DNA from: Ruminococcus sp.
GTDB taxonomy: Bacteria; Bacillota; Clostridia; Oscillospirales; Ruminococcaceae
Direction: 5' to 3'
Length of the DNA stretch: 8,878 bases
Assembly: GCA_003446315.1 (NCBI GenBank)
Contig: DMBA01000269.1
Location: 1-8,878, forward strand
The position numbers and the translations under genes are program-made. Positions within the stretch are counted from its first letter, which is position 1. The number at the start of each line of letters is the position of its first letter. The notes under the pieces were generated by a model that was not told the DNA's origin, made no database searches, and was given only the letters and a program-made list of their open reading frames with translations. Positions 6,449-8,878 of the stretch are shown here, piece by piece.

Positions 6449-7796
6449 ATTGTTCCTCCGATCTGGGAATGGTGATCCGGCAGACAGTGCCTTTTCCCAG
6501 CGTACTCTCTACAGTGAGCGTGCCGCGGCAAAAAAGGCTGAGTCTGCTTTTCACGCTGCGGATGCCTGTATGTGCGGCATCCATATGTTTGAGCAAATCG
6601 GTATCGAAACCGGAACCGTCATCTGTGATCGTGATGATATAATGCTCTGCATCGGCTTCGGAATGGATCGTGATGGTGCCGCAGCCGGTATCAGAAGTCT
6701 TGATCCCGTGCTTGACTGCGTTTTCAACAAGCGGCTGAATGGTCAGCACCGGCAGCTTAAAGGTATTGGTATGCAGGTCGAAAATGACTTTCAGATCCTC
6801 GCCGAAGCGCAGTTCTTCGAGTGAGAGATAGATCTTTGCATGTTCGATCTCGTCTTCGATCGACGTCAGGCTGTTGTGATTGACAAAATCCAGATTTTTG
6901 CGCAGATACTTCGAAAAGGAGATGAGCGCCGATTTTGTCTTGGCAGTATCTTTATCCGCATAATAGATGATTGCGGTGATGGAATTATGGATGAAATGCG
7001 GACTGATCTGCGAGAGAATCAGGCTGGTCCGGAGTTTTTCGATCCGATAGATATTTTCCGTCATGATCTCTGTTCTGTTCCGGAAATAGATCATAAACAG
7101 GCAGATCGTGATGACTGAAACACAGATGCAGTGCAGGCTGATCGTATAGAAGAACAGATTGCAGACCGCACCTGCGAGTGTGATCCCGACGGATACAACG
7201 GTGATTTGTTTCCGGAATTTATCCATTTCCCTGAATTGCAGGGCACAAATCACAGCGGCGGCGAGCAATGAGAGAATATTGATGCCGCTCCAGATGTAAT
7301 ATCCCGGCACAACACGGGAATAGCAGTTGCTGCTGTCGATGATAAACAGTTTCCGGAGAAACGGATTGCTTGCCAACAGGATCAGATTGCAGTATTGGAG
7401 CGCCTGTATCACGGTGACGGCAATGCCGGTGCGTCTGGCATTTGCACCGTGCGAAACGCTTTTCCGGATCGTATCCATCAGAAAGAGGATGAGGAAGATT
7501 CCGGTTGTGAAATAACCGTATTCTCCGATGTACTTCCAGATCCTGCCGATGCCGGTGACTGCGCCGTTGCACAACAGTGAAATCGCATCCAGAATATTAT
7601 AAAAAAAGACGGCAACGCAGAGAATGAGCAGCTCTTTGGTAAGCGGGATGGGATCACTGATGGAGCGCTGCTCCTTTTCCTTCCAGAAACATCCCAGCAC
7701 CATGAAGAAAATCACAATCAGGAACAGACTGTTCCACATGTCAATGGTGATCTGGATCAGCCTTGCACCGCTGATCCGGCTGACGAATGCATTCAT
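6423..7796 (-). CDS. LytS-like sensor histidine kinase, multi-pass membrane
   Basis: A 457-residue sensor kinase that would autophosphorylate on His and pass the phosphate to the response regulator encoded by the overlapping next gene. The N-terminal part (about 20-237) has six or seven hydrophobic segments and no recognisable extracellular sensor domain, so the signal may be sensed within or close to the membrane. The His-kinase box (ISPHFIHNSITAI, His267) is of the LytS/YpdA type. The ATPase domain follows with the N box QPLVENAVKHG (Asn359), the DDGSGF box (392-397) and a C-terminal GKGT. The start at 7796 is chosen because AAAGGGG (7810-7804) lies 7 nt before it; an in-frame ATG at 7841 has no ribosome site. 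The gene ends 26 bases inside the response regulator. What it senses cannot be read from the sequence. Confidence 0.93.
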   Translation of the reverse strand: MNAFVSRISGARLIQITIDMWNSLFLIVIFFMVLGCFWKEKEQRSISDPIPLTKELLILCVAVFFYNILDAISLLCNGAVTGIGRIWKYIGEYGYFTTGIFLILFLMDTIRKSVSHGANARRTGIAVTVIQALQYCNLILLASNPFLRKLFIIDSSNCYSRVVPGYYIWSGINILSLLAAAVICALQFREMDKFRKQITVVSVGITLAGAVCNLFFYTISLHCICVSVITICLFMIYFRNRTEIMTENIYRIEKLRTSLILSQISPHFIHNSITAIIYYADKDTAKTKSALISFSKYLRKNLDFVNHNSLTSIEDEIEHAKIYLSLEELRFGEDLKVIFDLHTNTFKLPVLTIQPLVENAVKHGIKTSDTGCGTITIHSEADAEHYIITITDDGSGFDTDLLKHMDAAHTGIRSVKSRLSLFCRGTLTVESTLGKGTVCRITIPRSEEQYENTDNGR

Positions 7797-7859
7797 ACAT
7801 GAACCCCTTTGGCCATTCCTGCAATCGGAATTTTGTATCATTCGTTTGTATTCTTTTTA

Positions 7860-7888
7860 ATTATACCATATTTTGTTCATAATTTCAA
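7860..7888 (-). promoter_or_regulatory. Promoter of the two-component operon
   Basis: On the minus strand TTGAAA (7888-7883) is followed by exactly 17 bp and then TATAAT (7865-7860). This is a near-consensus sigma-A promoter about 60 nt upstream of the kinase start at 7796. It suggests constitutive expression of the regulators. Confidence 0.85.
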
Positions 7889-8020
7889 GTGCAGCACTTA
7901 TTTTTTTAGAAATCGTTCTTCTTTCTTGAAACAATAAATATTATGAAGACACTGCTTCAAAATCTTCGGCAAGCGCAGCCGCTGCGCATCGTATTCCGGC
8001 AAGGATATTCTGTTTTGTTA
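7889..8020. other. Intergenic stretch between divergent promoters, with a small palindrome
   Basis: No gene is seen here. The only structure found is a perfect 6-bp inverted repeat, GCGCAG and CTGCGC around a CCG loop (7973-7987). It is flanked by near-identical direct copies of TTCGGCAAG and TTCCGGCAAG (about 7964-7972 and 7994-8003). There is no T-tract, so it is not a terminator. A protein-binding site is possible but unproven. Confidence 0.35.
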
Positions 8021-8049
8021 TTGACATTCAGGTTTTGCCGTGCTATAAT
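8021..8049 (+). promoter_or_regulatory. Consensus promoter of the leucine-rich repeat gene
   Basis: Perfect TTGACA (8021-8026), 17 bp spacer and perfect TATAAT (8044-8049) on the plus strand. Transcription should begin near 8056, leaving an untranslated leader of about 50 nt before the ATG at 8105. Expression is expected to be strong. Confidence 0.92.
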
Positions 8050-8104
8050 AAAGCCATAGATGTTTTGTGAAGAAACCGCTTTTTATCATGAGGGAGGATA
8101 TATT

Positions 8105-8878
8105 ATGACCAAAACGGCATTAAAGAACACGGCGTTTTTTGCTGCGCTGCTCCTGACGGCTGCACTTCCGCTTTCTTTGCAGAAGGAAGCACAGTTCAGC
8201 AACACCCTGACCGCTTATGCAGATGACGATGAGGAAACCTACACCGAAGGCGAACAGAACGGTGTGCAGTATCTGAAATATTCCGATCATATTGAAATTT
8301 CCGGCTGCGATTCCTCTTTGACAGAGGTGAAGATCCCGAGTCAGATCGAAAGTCTTCCGGTTACAAAGATTGATACCAATGTAGGCGGATTCTGTGCCAT
8401 GAAGACCCTGACCCTTCCGGATACACTTGAGGAGATCGGTGCATATGCATTTAGCTGGTGCGAAAATCTGGAATCTGTCACGCTGCCGGACAGTCTGAAA
8501 CTGATTGATTTCCAGGCATTTGAATATTGCCCGTCGCTTAAAACGGTCAATTTTCCGGATCATCTGGTCAAAACATCCAGCCTGACCTTTAACGAAACAC
8601 CGTGGCTGGCAGCACAGCGCCAAAAAGATCCGCTGGTTATCGTCAACGGTGCAGTGATCGACGGCAGAACCTGCAAAGGCGCTGTCACCATCCCGTCGGA
8701 TGTCAAATATGTGGCAGCCGGTGCGTTTTCCGAAAACAACGACCTGACCTCTGTTGTATTCCCGGCAAGTATCGACCATATCGAGGATAATATGTTCGGG
8801 TATTGCGAGAATCTCACTTCCGTGGAATTGAAAGGCTCGACTTCGCTTGCGTACGGCGTGTTTGCATCCTGCAATAAG
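8105..8878 (+). CDS. Secreted BspA-type leucine-rich repeat protein, C-terminus off the right edge
   Basis: The frame is open for 258 codons to the window edge. The ATG at 8105 follows AGGGAGGA (8091-8098). A signal peptide (MTKTALKNTAF, hydrophobic core to about residue 24) is followed by a probable cleavage after TAYA (near residue 39), leaving an acidic DDDEE start. From about residue 85 there are repeats of the LRR_5/BspA kind, with the pattern L-x-x-V-x-L-P-x-x-L-x-x-I-x-x-x-A-F-x-x-C-x-x-L (for example LTLPDTLEEIGAYAFSWCENL, and again at SVTLPDSLKLIDFQAFEYCP). These form a solenoid that usually binds proteins or glycans outside the cell. An irregular insert around residues 160-190 (TPWLAAQRQKDPLVIVNGAVIDG) separates two blocks of repeats, which is typical of this family. 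How the protein is retained (anchor, dockerin or wall-binding domain) would be shown by the missing C-terminus. It is divergent from the kinase operon, with no direct sign of shared function. Confidence 0.9.
   Translation, partial: MTKTALKNTAFFAALLLTAALPLSLQKEAQFSNTLTAYADDDEETYTEGEQNGVQYLKYSDHIEISGCDSSLTEVKIPSQIESLPVTKIDTNVGGFCAMKTLTLPDTLEEIGAYAFSWCENLESVTLPDSLKLIDFQAFEYCPSLKTVNFPDHLVKTSSLTFNETPWLAAQRQKDPLVIVNGAVIDGRTCKGAVTIPSDVKYVAAGAFSENNDLTSVVFPASIDHIEDNMFGYCENLTSVELKGSTSLAYGVFASCNK

Noticed and set aside
7797..8104. Search for tRNA, riboswitch, CRISPR or small genes in the largest gap
   Set aside because: Only two promoters, a small palindrome and ribosome sites were found; no clover-leaf, repeat array or coding frame with a ribosome site is present.
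8120..8779. A 219-codon minus-strand frame across the right end
   Set aside because: It is antisense to the BspA-type repeat gene, which has a perfect promoter, ribosome site and signal peptide. The open antisense frame follows from the repeat codon pattern.

Overview
The window comes from a low- to mid-GC Gram-positive bacterium, most likely a gut Clostridia of the Ruminococcus/Oscillospiraceae type. The grounds are strong AGGAGG-type ribosome sites, sigma-A promoters, a class B sortase, a histidine kinase paired with a SARP/BTAD-like response regulator, and a secreted BspA-type leucine-rich protein. The genus is inferred from gene style only.

Five genes lie head to tail on the minus strand and fill 1 to 7796. 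Reading in their direction: a LytS-like histidine kinase (7796-6423) overlaps by 26 bases a response regulator (6448-5648), which is followed at once by a strong intrinsic terminator (5640-5611). A separate promoter (-10 at 5579-5574) then starts a tight three-gene unit: a signal-peptidase-like protein (TTG start at 5526), a class B sortase with a membrane-embedded C-terminal extension (4897-3605), and a very large secreted surface protein (from 3589, running off the left edge after 1196 codons). On the plus strand, divergent from the kinase, a BspA-like leucine-rich repeat protein starts at 8105 and runs off the right edge. The 308-base gap between the divergent genes carries two near-consensus promoters.

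The most interesting part is the three-gene unit. The signal-peptidase-like protein keeps the family fold motifs but has Asp where the catalytic Ser should be and Gly where the catalytic Lys should be. As I recall, these are the same substitutions found in SipA of the streptococcal FCT pilus islands, a non-proteolytic factor that works with a class B pilus sortase. Here, too, the partner is a class B sortase, and the adjacent substrate candidate is a giant repeat protein. I read this as a SipA/class-B-sortase surface-polymer or adhesin-display system of a gut Clostridia. The upstream two-component pair probably controls it: the promoter of the unit lacks a recognisable -35 box and instead has a 10-bp-period direct repeat ending 8 bp from the -10, the layout known for SARP-type activators.

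Main limits: the C-terminus of the giant protein, which should show a sorting signal, and any further pilin genes lie outside the window to the left. All family assignments are by eye, without searches.
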